A stretch of 64,000 nucleotides of DNA from Azophilus sp965247035 (GCA_965247035.1 CBDFGJ010000003.1:124001-188000), one strand, 5' to 3'; positions 16,887-25,760 are shown, counted from the first letter of the stretch. The notes: generated from the letters alone by a model not told the origin. Numbers and translations: made by a program.

Positions 16887-19094
16887 CTAATCAAGCGTTT
16901 TTAGCTTGGCGACGTTCAGCATCAACCACTTCTCGCCAACATCAGCAAAACGCACCTGCACCCTCGTTCGGTCGCCGTTGCCCTCGCTTTGCAGCACCAT
17001 GCCCTCGCCAAATTTGTTGTGAGCGACCCGTTGGCCGATGTTCAGCCCGAGATCCGCCCAGTCCCCGCTGGTTTGCGGCTCTAACAGGCCGCGGGTGGGT
17101 TGCGGGCTCATCAGGTAGGGCCGCTCCACCTCGCCGTGCAGGCGGATTTCCCAAATGAGCTCCGGCGGTAGCTCGCCAATGAAGCGGGAGGGCCGATTGA
17201 ACGCGTCCCGACCGTGCAGGCGGCGAGATTCCGCGTAGCTTAAGTAGAGTTGCTGCTTGGCCCTGGTGATGCCCACGTAGCAGAGCCGCCGCTCCTCTTC
17301 CAAGCGGTTCTCCGTCTCGCCGGGTTGAAAGTGGGGGAACAACCCCTCCTCCATGCCGGTCATGAACACCAGCGAGAACTCCAGCCCCTTGGCCGAATGC
17401 AACGTCATCATCCGCACTGCTGGGCCGGAATCCGATTCCCGCTCCCCTGCATCCAAGGTGACTTGGTCCAGGAACTCCTGCAGTTCGGAAACTCCCGGCG
17501 ACTCCACATCCTGAGGCAGAAACACCAATGTTCCGTTGAATTGCCGAGCGGCGTTGACAAGTTCGTCCAGATTCTCTTTGCGCGCCAACCCACGCTCGCC
17601 CGGCTCCCGCCCGTGGTACTCCTTCAGGCCGCTGGCCTCCACCACCAGTGCGGCCAGTTCGTGCAAGGCCATTTGGTCTCCGGCCGCGGCCAAATCGTCA
17701 ACCACCTTGAGGAAACCCGTCACCGCCGCGACCGCACGGCCAGTCAGCCAACCTTCATGGGCCGCTTCCTTGCAGGCCTGCCAGAGGGAAATGGACCTGG
17801 CGCGGGCCAAATCGCGCACCGCACTGAGCGTTTTTTCGCCGATGCCTCTTGGCGGGGTGTTGACCACACGTTCGAAGGATGCGTCGGCATGACGGTCATG
17901 CACCAAGCGCATGTAGGAGAGTGCGTTCCTGATCTCTGCTCGTTCAAAGAAACGGAACCCGCCGTAAATCCGATACGGTATCCCGGCTCGGGTCAGCGCT
18001 TCCTCCAACACCCGGGACTGCGCGTTGGTCCGGTACAAAACCGCGCAGTCATCCGCGCTTCCGCCATTCTCCACAAAGGCGGCGATTTGCTCCGTGACGA
18101 AGCCCGCCTCATCCAGGTCGTTGTAGGCGGAGTAGAGCTTGATGGGCTCGCCGGGCGCCGCTTCGGTCCAAAGCGACTTGGGCAACCGCTCCGAGTTGTT
18201 GATGATCAGCGCGTTGGCCGCATCCAGGATATTGCGGGTGGAGCGGTAGTTCCGCTCCAATGGGATGACGGAGTTGCTTGCAAATTCGTTAAGAAAGGTG
18301 CGCACGTTCTCAACGCGGGCACCGCGCCAGCCATAGATGGATTGATCTTCGTCCCCCACCGCCATGATGTTGCCGGTGGCGCCTGCCAGCAGGGCAAGCC
18401 ATTGGTACTGAAGGCCGTTGGTGTCCTGAAACTCGTCCACCAGGATTTGCCCGAACCGGTGCTGGTAGTGGGCCAGTAAGTCTTCATTCGCGCTCAGGCA
18501 CTCCAAGCAACGCAGCAGCAGTTCGGCGAAGTCCACCAAGCCGGCCTCGTTGCAGTGTTGTTCGTAGTTCTCGTAGATCTGCTTGTGGGTGACCTCAAAC
18601 AGATCGTCGCTTTTGGCCAGACCCTTGGCCCGCAGACCTTGGTCCTTGTGGCCGTTGATGAACCAAACCGCTTGGCGCGGCGGCCAGCGGCTGTCGTCGA
18701 CGCCAAGCGCCCGCATGATCCGTTTGACCAAGCGCTGTTGATCGTCGGCGTCGATAATCTGGAAGTTTTGCGGCAACCCCGCCTCGCGCCAGTGCCGGCG
18801 CAGCAGACGATGGGCGATGCCGTGAAAGGTGCCCACCCAAAGCGCCCGGGCGGGAATGCTGAGCAACGCCTCAATGCGCTCGCGCATCTCCGTCGCTGCT
18901 TTGTTGGTGAAGGTCACCGCCAGCACACCTTGGGGAGAGATGCCCTCGGCCGCAATCAGCCAAGCGAAACGATGCACCAGCACCCGGGTCTTGCCGCTGC
19001 CGGCACCGGCCACCACCAAGGCGTTGCCCAGCGGCGCGGCCACAGCGCTGCGTTGAGCTTCGTTAAGGCCGGCCAGGATGGGGGTGACGTCCAC
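16887..19094 (-). CDS. uvrD: DNA helicase II
   Basis: 735 aa (E. coli UvrD 720). This SF1 3'-5' helicase acts in nucleotide excision and mismatch repair. Motifs are complete: Walker A AGAGSGKT at 29-36, LAVTFTNKAATEMRERI, DEFQDTN, GDEDQSIYGWRGA, ERNYRST, MTLHSAKGLEF and YVGITRAKQQLYLSYA, plus a C-terminal Tudor-like end (GQRVAHNKFGEGMVL). Its 5' end marks the left edge of the accessory region: the next 100 bp have no gene and a glmS tail fragment follows. Confidence 0.95.
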   Translation of the reverse strand: MDVTPILAGLNEAQRSAVAAPLGNALVVAGAGSGKTRVLVHRFAWLIAAEGISPQGVLAVTFTNKAATEMRERIEALLSIPARALWVGTFHGIAHRLLRRHWREAGLPQNFQIIDADDQQRLVKRIMRALGVDDSRWPPRQAVWFINGHKDQGLRAKGLAKSDDLFEVTHKQIYENYEQHCNEAGLVDFAELLLRCLECLSANEDLLAHYQHRFGQILVDEFQDTNGLQYQWLALLAGATGNIMAVGDEDQSIYGWRGARVENVRTFLNEFASNSVIPLERNYRSTRNILDAANALIINNSERLPKSLWTEAAPGEPIKLYSAYNDLDEAGFVTEQIAAFVENGGSADDCAVLYRTNAQSRVLEEALTRAGIPYRIYGGFRFFERAEIRNALSYMRLVHDRHADASFERVVNTPPRGIGEKTLSAVRDLARARSISLWQACKEAAHEGWLTGRAVAAVTGFLKVVDDLAAAGDQMALHELAALVVEASGLKEYHGREPGERGLARKENLDELVNAARQFNGTLVFLPQDVESPGVSELQEFLDQVTLDAGERESDSGPAVRMMTLHSAKGLEFSLVFMTGMEEGLFPHFQPGETENRLEEERRLCYVGITRAKQQLYLSYAESRRLHGRDAFNRPSRFIGELPPELIWEIRLHGEVERPYLMSPQPTRGLLEPQTSGDWADLGLNIGQRVAHNKFGEGMVLQSEGNGDRTRVQVRFADVGEKWLMLNVAKLKTLD

Positions 19095-19198
19095 GGTGGC
19101 TAATTATCGCACGCCCCAAGCGCGCATGGGTGTGAAATGGGTGGACGGCTGGGCTGCGGTCAACCCAGTCCATTGTTCAACAGCAGCGGAGTGCTTTT

Positions 19199-19243
19199 GT
19201 GGACCAGCCTCGAAACTTGGCAAAGTCGGTTACTGTGGAGTAG
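19199..19243 (+). pseudogene. Displaced fragment of the glmS 3' end (attTn7-like sequence)
   Basis: 45 bp that encode VDQPRNLAKSVTVE and a TAG stop, exactly the last 14 codons of the glmS at 36804-38639. It differs from that gene at four positions, all third codon positions without amino-acid change. It points into the accessory region from the left while the real glmS points in from the right. This segment is the conserved target of Tn7-like transposons, though no Tn7 gene is present here. Confidence 0.85.
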
Positions 19244-19276
19244 AGTAGATTCGTTTGCCACACGAGTAATTAGCGT

Positions 19277-19663
19277 ATGACCACTATCTATCTTCATTCT
19301 TCCTTTGCTCTTTTAGCAATTCCTATCGGTGCCTACATTTTCCTCAACAAGAAGGGGACTTCACAGCATAAGTCATTAGGCAAGATTTGAATTTTGTTTT
19401 TGTCAATCGTTTCACTGTCAGCACTTCTTATTCAAACACTAACCCCGGGGCAATATTCTTTACTTCATCTATTGGTTCCATGGACACTAGGGCCCCTGAT
19501 TTACTCTATTTGGAGTATTAGACAGTTCAAGAAGGCAAAAAAGAAAAAATTTCGAGATGAGCATAAGTACTCTATGATTGGGGTTTACGTTGGGGCACTG
19601 CTCTTGGCAGGAGCGTTTACGTTAATGCCTGGAAGATTTTTCTATGAAATTTTGTTTGGATGA
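19277..19663 (+). pseudogene. DUF2306-like membrane protein with an in-frame TGA
   Basis: A continuous frame from the ATG at 19277 to 19663, broken only by TGA at 19388-19390. The parts read MTTIYLHSSFALLAIPIGAY...HKSLGKI, stop, ILFLSIVSLSALL...FYEILFG, with four hydrophobic segments. The layout resembles DUF2306 membrane proteins, where a Trp or Tyr commonly follows the HxxLGxI motif, so a TGG to TGA change is likely. Genes nearby use TGA as a normal stop, so recoding is unlikely. A TTG at 19394 could restart the C-terminal 89 residues. Confidence 0.7.
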
Positions 19664-19863
19664 TTTGCTGCATGATGTGGAAAGCCGTGCCTGGGGGAGT
19701 CGGCTTATGCGAATAGGAATTCGATCATTCGTTCGGCGGCTTCAGGGGCTAGGAACTTCGCTTCGAAGAAGGGTAGCCGTCATCGCAAATTGGCCGATGT
19801 AGAGCATGGCTAGTCGCTGTAGATCCAAGACGGGTACTTGCAGGGTTTGAACCTCTAAATTCT

Positions 19864-19885
19864 GAAAACCCAAAGTAGGGTTTTC
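19864..19885. terminator. Perfect 8-bp hairpin, possible terminator
   Basis: GAAAACCC and GGGTTTTC flank a 6-nt loop between two small plus-strand genes. It lacks a strong T-run after the stem, so termination is uncertain. Confidence 0.35.
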
Positions 19886-19924
19886 TGTGAAGCTAATTAA
19901 TCAGACGTTACCTAGGAGGTAAGT

Positions 19925-20188
19925 ATGGAATTTTTTGCTGTTCTATTACTTTTGGGAATAATTCCGGCAGTGATTGCTAGAAACAAGGGCAGGAACTTTT
20001 TTCCTTGGTATATCTATGGGGTCCTGCTATTAGTGGTTGCACTAATTCATTCATTGCTTATGAAAGAGGACAAGAGGGCTATTGAGGAAAGGGCATTAGC
20101 AGACGGATCAATGAAAAAATGCAGGTTTTGTGCTGAAATAGTTAAAGCAGAAGCACAGGTTTGCAGGTTTTGTGGCAAAGACTTCTAG
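19925..20188 (+). CDS. Small membrane protein with a C-terminal zinc ribbon
   Basis: 87 aa: one membrane segment at the N-terminus (about 3-18), a second at about 27-46, a charged linker and a zinc ribbon of two CxxC pairs (CRFCAE, CRFCGKDF). It starts after a strong AGGAGG site 4 bp upstream of the ATG. Similar membrane plus zinc-ribbon peptides are common and uncharacterised. Composition is less GC-rich than the backbone, consistent with acquisition. Confidence 0.75.
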   Translation: MEFFAVLLLLGIIPAVIARNKGRNFFPWYIYGVLLLVVALIHSLLMKEDKRAIEERALADGSMKKCRFCAEIVKAEAQVCRFCGKDF

Positions 20189-20291
20189 AAATTGAAGAAA
20201 TAGTATACGGATTTGTGGTAAAGAATGCCAATAAGCTCTTACACCTAAATTCACTGGACCGCTAGGGAATAGAATCGGAAGGAGAGCAAGC

Positions 20292-20474
20292 ATGCTTGAA
20301 ATGAAAGAAGAATGTTTGGCATGTTCTAGTAGACTAGAACATACCTCAACCGCATACATTTGTTCCTATGAGTGCACCTACTGTGAGTCATGTGCTAAAG
20401 AAAATTCATTTATCTGCAAAAATTGTGGTGGTACGTTAAAAGAAAGACCTACAAGAGAAACGCCTTCTCTCTAG
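20292..20474 (+). CDS. DUF1272 cysteine-rich protein
   Basis: 60 aa starting MLEMKEECLAC. Four CxxC pairs (CLAC, CSYEC, CESC, CKNC) and the final GGTLKERPTR match the DUF1272 family of small zinc-binding proteins of unknown role. A GGAG ribosome site lies about 8 bp before the ATG. It follows the zinc-ribbon membrane protein on the same strand. Confidence 0.85.
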   Translation: MLEMKEECLACSSRLEHTSTAYICSYECTYCESCAKENSFICKNCGGTLKERPTRETPSL

Positions 20475-20532
20475 GCTGTTCGTTGACAACAATCAGTTTT
20501 TATCAAGCCTTCACCTCCGTGTTCACGGGTTA

Positions 20533-20591
20533 TTGGTGGATGAGGACATGCCAGTGGTTGCCGTTGCCCCAAGCAACGAGATGCTGGAGAA
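20533..20591 (+). pseudogene. Displaced internal fragment of glmS
   Basis: 59 bp nearly identical to an internal part of glmS (reverse strand around 37050-37110), encoding LVDEDMPVVAVAPSNEMLEK, with only two or three mismatches; a shorter match (CACGGG) continues upstream after a small deletion. It has the same orientation as the glmS tail fragment at 19199, about 1.3 kb upstream. Confidence 0.85.
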
Positions 20592-20788
20592 GCCGCATAA
20601 CCCTACTTCTGAACAGCACTGCAAATGGGGGGATTACGCCAGCATAGAAAGTAGAATTTTCGAGTTTAGTTATGGGTTCGGGATGGTTGTTGTCAGTGTT
20701 CCACATCCAAGGGCCAGGACATTGACTTCTCTTAACGCCTATCAGGGGTAGCTTATGCACTACCCCGAGGATGTCCCTTTTCTATGGG

Positions 20789-22969
20789 TCAATTTGTTTC
20801 ACTCACTTTTACTTTACGGAAAGTGAGCGATATACGTCGCCCGCGTTTATTTTTCCTGCCTGGTGGTTCATACATCCGCTTGGGTATCGTGTGCTTCCAC
20901 TTATATCTGGCATCTCCACTCATTACAGCGACACTTCGTTGTTCCAGACGTTGCGAAAATTGCTCACTATCCTCCTTGCCCTTGCGAAAAAGCATCGACC
21001 ATGATTCCAGCAAGCTAATCGTTGCTATACCATCCTCAAAGTCCTCACTATCGGTGTGCCATGCAATACTTTGTTCGCCCATATATTCATTTACAATGAC
21101 TTGATCTGGCGTATGTTTTACCAGATCCTCTGATCGAAGTTTTTTTGCAAGTTTATCGGCCCATGGTGGTAATTCGCCAAGTTGCATAGATGCATCTATT
21201 GTACGAGCCTTATAATTGTATCTCCAACCATAGTGCTGGACACGACGCGTCATATCCTCGTCCCACTCTCCTTCCTGATCTATTTTTCTGAGAAGGTATT
21301 CCTCCTCTTCCTCAGTAATGAAATCCGGTATATATTCCAGGCCGTCAGGGCCAGCAGCTTTATCCTGTGTGGTATCGCCTTCCTGGATCAGAGGCGGGTC
21401 CAATAATCCCCCCTCAACTGAAACCAATCGCCGAAACCCTTCCACATCAAGTGACTGATCAATTGAATGGTTTTCAGGTAGTAGTATCCGAACCTCACCA
21501 GTAACGACCAGCTTTTTTTGGCCAGTTTTGTCGCTCACTGTTATATCATCACCGGAAAATGGTAATTCGATGTCTTTGAGGAGAAGACTCTGACTACTAC
21601 ATGGCCAGCCCAGCTTCTGCGACAAACGTTGTGCCTGATTTCTTATTCTATCGTCGTTGAAATCTGCCACATACCATGCAGCACGTTCTTTGGCACGTCC
21701 CAATTCGAATTTCCTGTCCCCCCAAGACAGCATGAATTGATCGGCTTCTCTTCGCCACCGCACATTTTCAACATCACAGGATGGCCATTTCATATGAGAT
21801 GCTTCCTGGGAACACATTCGCAATGCATGAATTGATAGAAGTTCACGTTGGATGGATTCACCTCGGAATTGCATATCCAACCTTCTGTATCCTTGCAAAA
21901 GACCGCACAGTACCGCTGCCGACCACCAAATTGCGGGGGGTAAATCAGGCATATCCTTGAACCATGTCTTGAGTTTCACTGGTTCTGAACGGGTTAACAC
22001 CAGTTGAACTGCCAGTTCAACTGGACGGTCTCGCCTCTCATTGAGCCCCAGAACCGTCTCTGAGCGCAAAATACTCTTTGTGTCACTCAGCCATTTTGAT
22101 ATTGCTTCTGTCCACTTCTTTGTCTGTTCAAAACGTGAGACTTCATCAGAAATTTTCTCTGCAAGCTCTTGAGATCGAACATATTTTTCAGCCGATTGCT
22201 GCCGAAAAACCTCGACGGCTGCCAGCCAAAAGCATTCCTGCAAATCAGATGATTGATGGTCTTTCAACGCGCATCCCCGCCAGGGAGGATACTTCCACCA
22301 GCCAGCCTTGACGTAATTCAATTGTTCGGTGTGGCGAGAAATCAGGCTCGCTGTGAGAACGTCCATCCATGGATCAACAAGTGGTATTGCCCAGACCGCC
22401 ATGCTCAATGCACCATGTATTGCATTTGCATCGCCCGGAACATTAAGCCCGGCATCTTTGTTATCGGAAGGTATATCAGATTCTATCTTCTCTTCATGCA
22501 CAACACCGATGCTGATAGAGTCGGATGATAAATCGATAGTTGATGACATTTTGGCAAGTCCCTTAAGGCGAATGCTTTCTTCTTTTGTTTCTACAGTCAA
22601 GTCAGAGATTGCAAAAGTTGGAAGGACACCTGGCCAGTACACTAGCTGCTTTTCTACCAGATCAATCTTGCTGAGGCGAGATGACTTCCATTCTTTCCCA
22701 CATAAAATCTGCACATCAAGATCAGGCAATTTCTGTACATCCAGTTTTACGCCGACCCTTATAGAATGAGCCGTAGCAGGAGCCTCCTGTTCAGAGACAT
22801 ATGCTTCCACACTAAGCAGCACACCTGCAGATGGTAGCAGAGGACTCAACCAGCCACTATCCAATGCATCAAATACCTGACGATGGTTCATAACGAGTCC
22901 CATCCAACTCGCTCTTGAGGTGCCACTACTTGAATCTTGAGCAAACAAATCTGAAGTTTTAGAGATCAT
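20789..22969 (-). CDS. Large protein with a C-terminal AlkB-like 2-oxoglutarate/Fe(II) dioxygenase domain
   Basis: 726 aa. Residues about 543-726 are an AlkB-type oxygenase: NEYMGEQSIAWHTDSEDF supplies the HxD iron ligands (His638, Asp640), KWKHTIPKR the distal His693, and RRISLTFR the 2-oxoglutarate-binding arginines (712-718). AlkB proteins remove alkyl groups from nucleic-acid bases. The N-terminal 540 residues are not recognised; they begin with a beta-rich part (to about 150), followed by a helical part. This size is far above stand-alone AlkB (about 200 aa). It is the last gene of an operon and its start overlaps the helicase stop by 4 bp. Confidence 0.85.
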   Translation of the reverse strand: MISKTSDLFAQDSSSGTSRASWMGLVMNHRQVFDALDSGWLSPLLPSAGVLLSVEAYVSEQEAPATAHSIRVGVKLDVQKLPDLDVQILCGKEWKSSRLSKIDLVEKQLVYWPGVLPTFAISDLTVETKEESIRLKGLAKMSSTIDLSSDSISIGVVHEEKIESDIPSDNKDAGLNVPGDANAIHGALSMAVWAIPLVDPWMDVLTASLISRHTEQLNYVKAGWWKYPPWRGCALKDHQSSDLQECFWLAAVEVFRQQSAEKYVRSQELAEKISDEVSRFEQTKKWTEAISKWLSDTKSILRSETVLGLNERRDRPVELAVQLVLTRSEPVKLKTWFKDMPDLPPAIWWSAAVLCGLLQGYRRLDMQFRGESIQRELLSIHALRMCSQEASHMKWPSCDVENVRWRREADQFMLSWGDRKFELGRAKERAAWYVADFNDDRIRNQAQRLSQKLGWPCSSQSLLLKDIELPFSGDDITVSDKTGQKKLVVTGEVRILLPENHSIDQSLDVEGFRRLVSVEGGLLDPPLIQEGDTTQDKAAGPDGLEYIPDFITEEEEEYLLRKIDQEGEWDEDMTRRVQHYGWRYNYKARTIDASMQLGELPPWADKLAKKLRSEDLVKHTPDQVIVNEYMGEQSIAWHTDSEDFEDGIATISLLESWSMLFRKGKEDSEQFSQRLEQRSVAVMSGDARYKWKHTIPKRMYEPPGRKNKRGRRISLTFRKVKVSETN

Positions 22970-24102
22970 GTGCGATCCAATAAATCTGGTCCAGGAAGAG
23001 CGGCTTTAACTCGCTCCAACAACTCTGGCTTGTCACACACAAGGTACAAGTTGTCTCTCGCTCGAGTACATATCATGTACATTACGCGACGTTGCACATC
23101 TGCATTACATGGAATAAATTTTTCAAGTTCCATGATAAATACAGTGTCGAACTCTTGCCCTTTTACGGATTGTCTGTTCAATACGGTGACACCGGGTTGC
23201 AGCACATCAATTTCATTTTCATTTTTTTGATCGTTACTATAAATTTTGACTTGCTCACTCGTAAGGATCTTGCGCAGTTCATCATAAATTGTTCGGCCAG
23301 CATTGTTGCTATCGACAATGACTCCGATACAGTCATTAGTATTCTTAAACCGATTCGATACCAGTTCAACGGCAGGATTAAGACCCTGTGTTTGAACCAG
23401 TCGAGGAAGCTCACCGGTGGGGTCGCGCACCACCCTCGCAACTGGTAATCCGCCAGAATGAAAGTGTTCCGCTAAGCTGGATATTTCTGGTGTATTCCGA
23501 TGATTTTTGCTGAGTATTACCGGGTCGTTTAACCTTGCTGCATTCTTTATGTCTTGAAGCCTTGTACGTTTTTCTTCGAGAGCCTGGTCTTCATCCGCGA
23601 ATACAGTCATCACAGGTGCAACAAACCTGGAAGCGTATTGAAAGAAACCTCGCGGAAGATCTTGTCCTTCATCCACGACTAAATGTGACTTACTAAAACG
23701 AGAATTTCGGCTACTTTCCAGCATGGCATGCATTGTCTCCCAGTCATGGCTGAACGATTGTCCTGGTATCTTAGGCGGCCCCTCATCTGTCCGCCCTTTG
23801 TAATCCCGCCAAACAAAACTATGCATTGTTCTGATATCCACGGGGCTACTTCCGTCCTTTTTTAGTAGCTCGAACAAACGCCGCAACATGCGGTTATAGG
23901 CGACGATCGAGACCGACGATATATTCGAAACTGTGTTCTGTTCTGTTTGCGCTGCCATCTGTGCTCTTTGTATCGCGAGTATCGTTTTACCAGAGCCTGG
24001 TGGGCCTACTACAAACAGAGACTGATCAAGTGGATATTCCAATACTTCAAGTTGCTCTTCTACGCTGCTAAGCTCTGCCCATGTCGGCAGCCGCATTTTC
24101 AA
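22966..24102 (-). CDS. Compact UvrD/Rep-like SF1 helicase
   Basis: 378 aa with a complete SF1 motif set: Walker A GPPGSGKT (33-40), VVDEGQDLP (motif II, 142-150), FADEDQAL (III), LSKNHRNTPEI (IV), NRQSVKGQEFDTVFI (V) and YMICTRARDNLYLV (VI). It is half the length of UvrD and lacks the accessory 1B/2B domains, so it is likely a nucleic-acid-dependent ATPase working with partners. It is joined to the methyltransferase gene upstream and the AlkB-domain gene downstream by 4-bp overlaps on each side. Confidence 0.88.
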   Translation of the reverse strand: MKMRLPTWAELSSVEEQLEVLEYPLDQSLFVVGPPGSGKTILAIQRAQMAAQTEQNTVSNISSVSIVAYNRMLRRLFELLKKDGSSPVDIRTMHSFVWRDYKGRTDEGPPKIPGQSFSHDWETMHAMLESSRNSRFSKSHLVVDEGQDLPRGFFQYASRFVAPVMTVFADEDQALEEKRTRLQDIKNAARLNDPVILSKNHRNTPEISSLAEHFHSGGLPVARVVRDPTGELPRLVQTQGLNPAVELVSNRFKNTNDCIGVIVDSNNAGRTIYDELRKILTSEQVKIYSNDQKNENEIDVLQPGVTVLNRQSVKGQEFDTVFIMELEKFIPCNADVQRRVMYMICTRARDNLYLVCDKPELLERVKAALPGPDLLDRT

Positions 24103-25058
24103 TCTCCCCCGAATGGTAAAGTATGTTGCTTAGGGCGAACAAACAACGCATATCTGAGCATAAGTCTCTTTGTATCTCCCGATGCTCTTATAGCCTTGAT
24201 AATCCCTGAATCGCTGACATGTTCCTCAAAATTCATCCTTCGCAATGCTTCTGAGAAGGATGGAAAGTTTCTATTTGCGTCATCTTGAACCGAGTTCGTG
24301 TAGAGAATTATAACCCTGCCGCGACCAATTTTTTTCAATAACCTTTCTAGTTCTGATGAGAGTGCTTCAACATCCAGGGACCGACTGGCGAGAAGGTAAG
24401 ATGCGATAACAATCACCGGCCGCCAGCCTGGCGCACTATCCCAAACAACTGAGGAGATCTCGGATGACCATAGCCGCGTTACTTCATTCATCTGCTCAGC
24501 ACGAGATGCCAGGCGTTCGCCTAAATCACACATTGCCCGCGAGCGATCTATACCAATGTAGTGAAATTCAGGCTCAGGGCCCAGAGCGCCTGCAATAGCA
24601 AGTCCACCTGTGCATGGCCCACACCCCAGGTCAATGACGACAGGAGCGTCGTCGGGCGGTGCTTGCTCAAAGAGTATAGTAAATGCTCTAGTGAGTTCTT
24701 CCAGATGTCTTGGTTGATAGAAATACGCATAAAGGAGAACACGGTCGTCGGGGGATAGATTCCCCCAAGGCTCGTCAAATTCAGCTTGACCCAAGCTCGT
24801 AACTTCCTTTACCACAATATCTCGGCTGACCCCAAGCAACGTTCCGCCGGTACTGCGAGGATCATTCCGCACACGGAGAACTATCTCAGAGCGGCGTAAT
24901 TGATCAAGCCAATTGGGTAATTGGACAACCAATTCGTCATCGTATGTGTAATTATCCGCCAATTCCTTACATCCGATAAATTCATGTGTGGCGAAGACCA
25001 GCGAGGGTTCCTTTTTGCTGGTATTTTTTGAACTGTGGCCACCTTGACGACGCGCCAC
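24099..25058 (-). CDS. SAM-dependent methyltransferase (Rsm22-like pattern)
   Basis: 319 aa. Motif I VIDLGCGPCTGGLAIAG (141-157) and the acidic residue ending motif II (YIGIDRS, Asp171) mark a Rossmann methyltransferase. The motif IV segment VIVIASYLLASRS lacks the NPPY of DNA amino-methyltransferases and resembles RNA/ribosome-associated Rsm22-type enzymes. The N-terminal 130 residues are unassigned. The start is a GTG at 25058 with no strong ribosome site. First gene of the three-gene operon; a 120-bp tandem repeat lies 50 bp upstream. The methylated substrate is unknown. Confidence 0.8.
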   Translation of the reverse strand: MARRQGGHSSKNTSKKEPSLVFATHEFIGCKELADNYTYDDELVVQLPNWLDQLRRSEIVLRVRNDPRSTGGTLLGVSRDIVVKEVTSLGQAEFDEPWGNLSPDDRVLLYAYFYQPRHLEELTRAFTILFEQAPPDDAPVVIDLGCGPCTGGLAIAGALGPEPEFHYIGIDRSRAMCDLGERLASRAEQMNEVTRLWSSEISSVVWDSAPGWRPVIVIASYLLASRSLDVEALSSELERLLKKIGRGRVIILYTNSVQDDANRNFPSFSEALRRMNFEEHVSDSGIIKAIRASGDTKRLMLRYALFVRPKQHTLPFGGD

Positions 25059-25108
25059 AGTCCGATCTGATTTTTCAAAACCCCGTGTTACTTCCTTTCC
25101 GCTCCATC

Positions 25109-25348
25109 AGGGCGATCATTGACATCCCGCAAGCAACTGCAATGTCAGCCGAGTGTAGCATATGGCAACTTGGCGGAAAGTGCCGCCAATACGGCGACCC
25201 CTTGATTCCCGGATAGCGCGGAGGTGATAGGGCGATCATTGACATCCCGCAAGCAACTGCAATGTCAGCCGAGTGTAGCATATGGCAACTTGGCGGAAAG
25301 TGCCGCCAATACGGCGATCCCTTGATTCCCGGATAGCGCGGAGGTGAT
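25109..25348. repeat. Two tandem copies of a 120-bp unit upstream of the methyltransferase operon
   Basis: 25109-25228 and 25229-25348 differ at one base. Each unit contains a hairpin (TTGGCGG, 6-nt loop, CCGCCAA) and a second inverted pair (TGACAT ... ATGTCA). Its position just upstream of the operon start suggests promoter or operator duplication, or it may be the edge of the acquired module. Confidence 0.95.
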
Positions 25349-25437
25349 TTTGGTTTGGAGATAGGAAGGGCGCAGACTGCTTGGTGAAATGGTAAAAAAG
25401 TACCGGATAACCAACCCCTCACCTCACAGATGCGCCC

Positions 25438-25760
25438 ATGTCCAAGATAATCCCCCGGCCCACAAAGGTCCAGATCGATTTTACCGACGCTCAGTGAACC
25501 GGAGTTGGTGGATGGTCAATGCTGGCCAGCATGGCGCAACAATGTGGCTTGCTGGAGTAGTTGGCCAACACGATTCGAGTCAAGCAACGCCAAACTCGAT
25601 TCGATGCCCTGATGCCGTCCCCAATCGCCGGAAAGTGCTTCTCCCCCAGGCTGTACACCAATGATCACAAGACAGCTCAACCGGCCTTCGTCACCTCTGA
25701 GACCGCTGTATATCCCGTCCGCCCGGATATACACCCAATCGTCATCAGGCGCTGGTTTGC
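25438..25760 (+). pseudogene. Broken IS1380-like transposase, N-terminal part
   Basis: From the ATG at 25438 the frame reads MSKIIPRPTKVQIDFTDAQ, stop, TGVGGWSMLASMAQQCGLLE, stop, LANTIRVKQRQ and onward. The FTDxxLTxxGG pattern resembles the start of IS1380-family transposases. Two in-frame stops and loss of the catalytic part make it a remnant. The family call is by pattern and tentative. Confidence 0.5.

Noticed and set aside
17250..18479. 409-codon plus-strand ORF inside uvrD
   Set aside because: Complete shadow of a high-GC gene; uvrD has all motifs in its own frame.
19277..19663. TGA recoding (Trp or selenocysteine) in the DUF2306-like gene
   Set aside because: TGA serves as a normal stop in many nearby genes and no recoding structure is visible.
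25109..25348. CRISPR or tandem coding repeat
   Set aside because: Only two copies with no spacer; ORFs across them have no family pattern.
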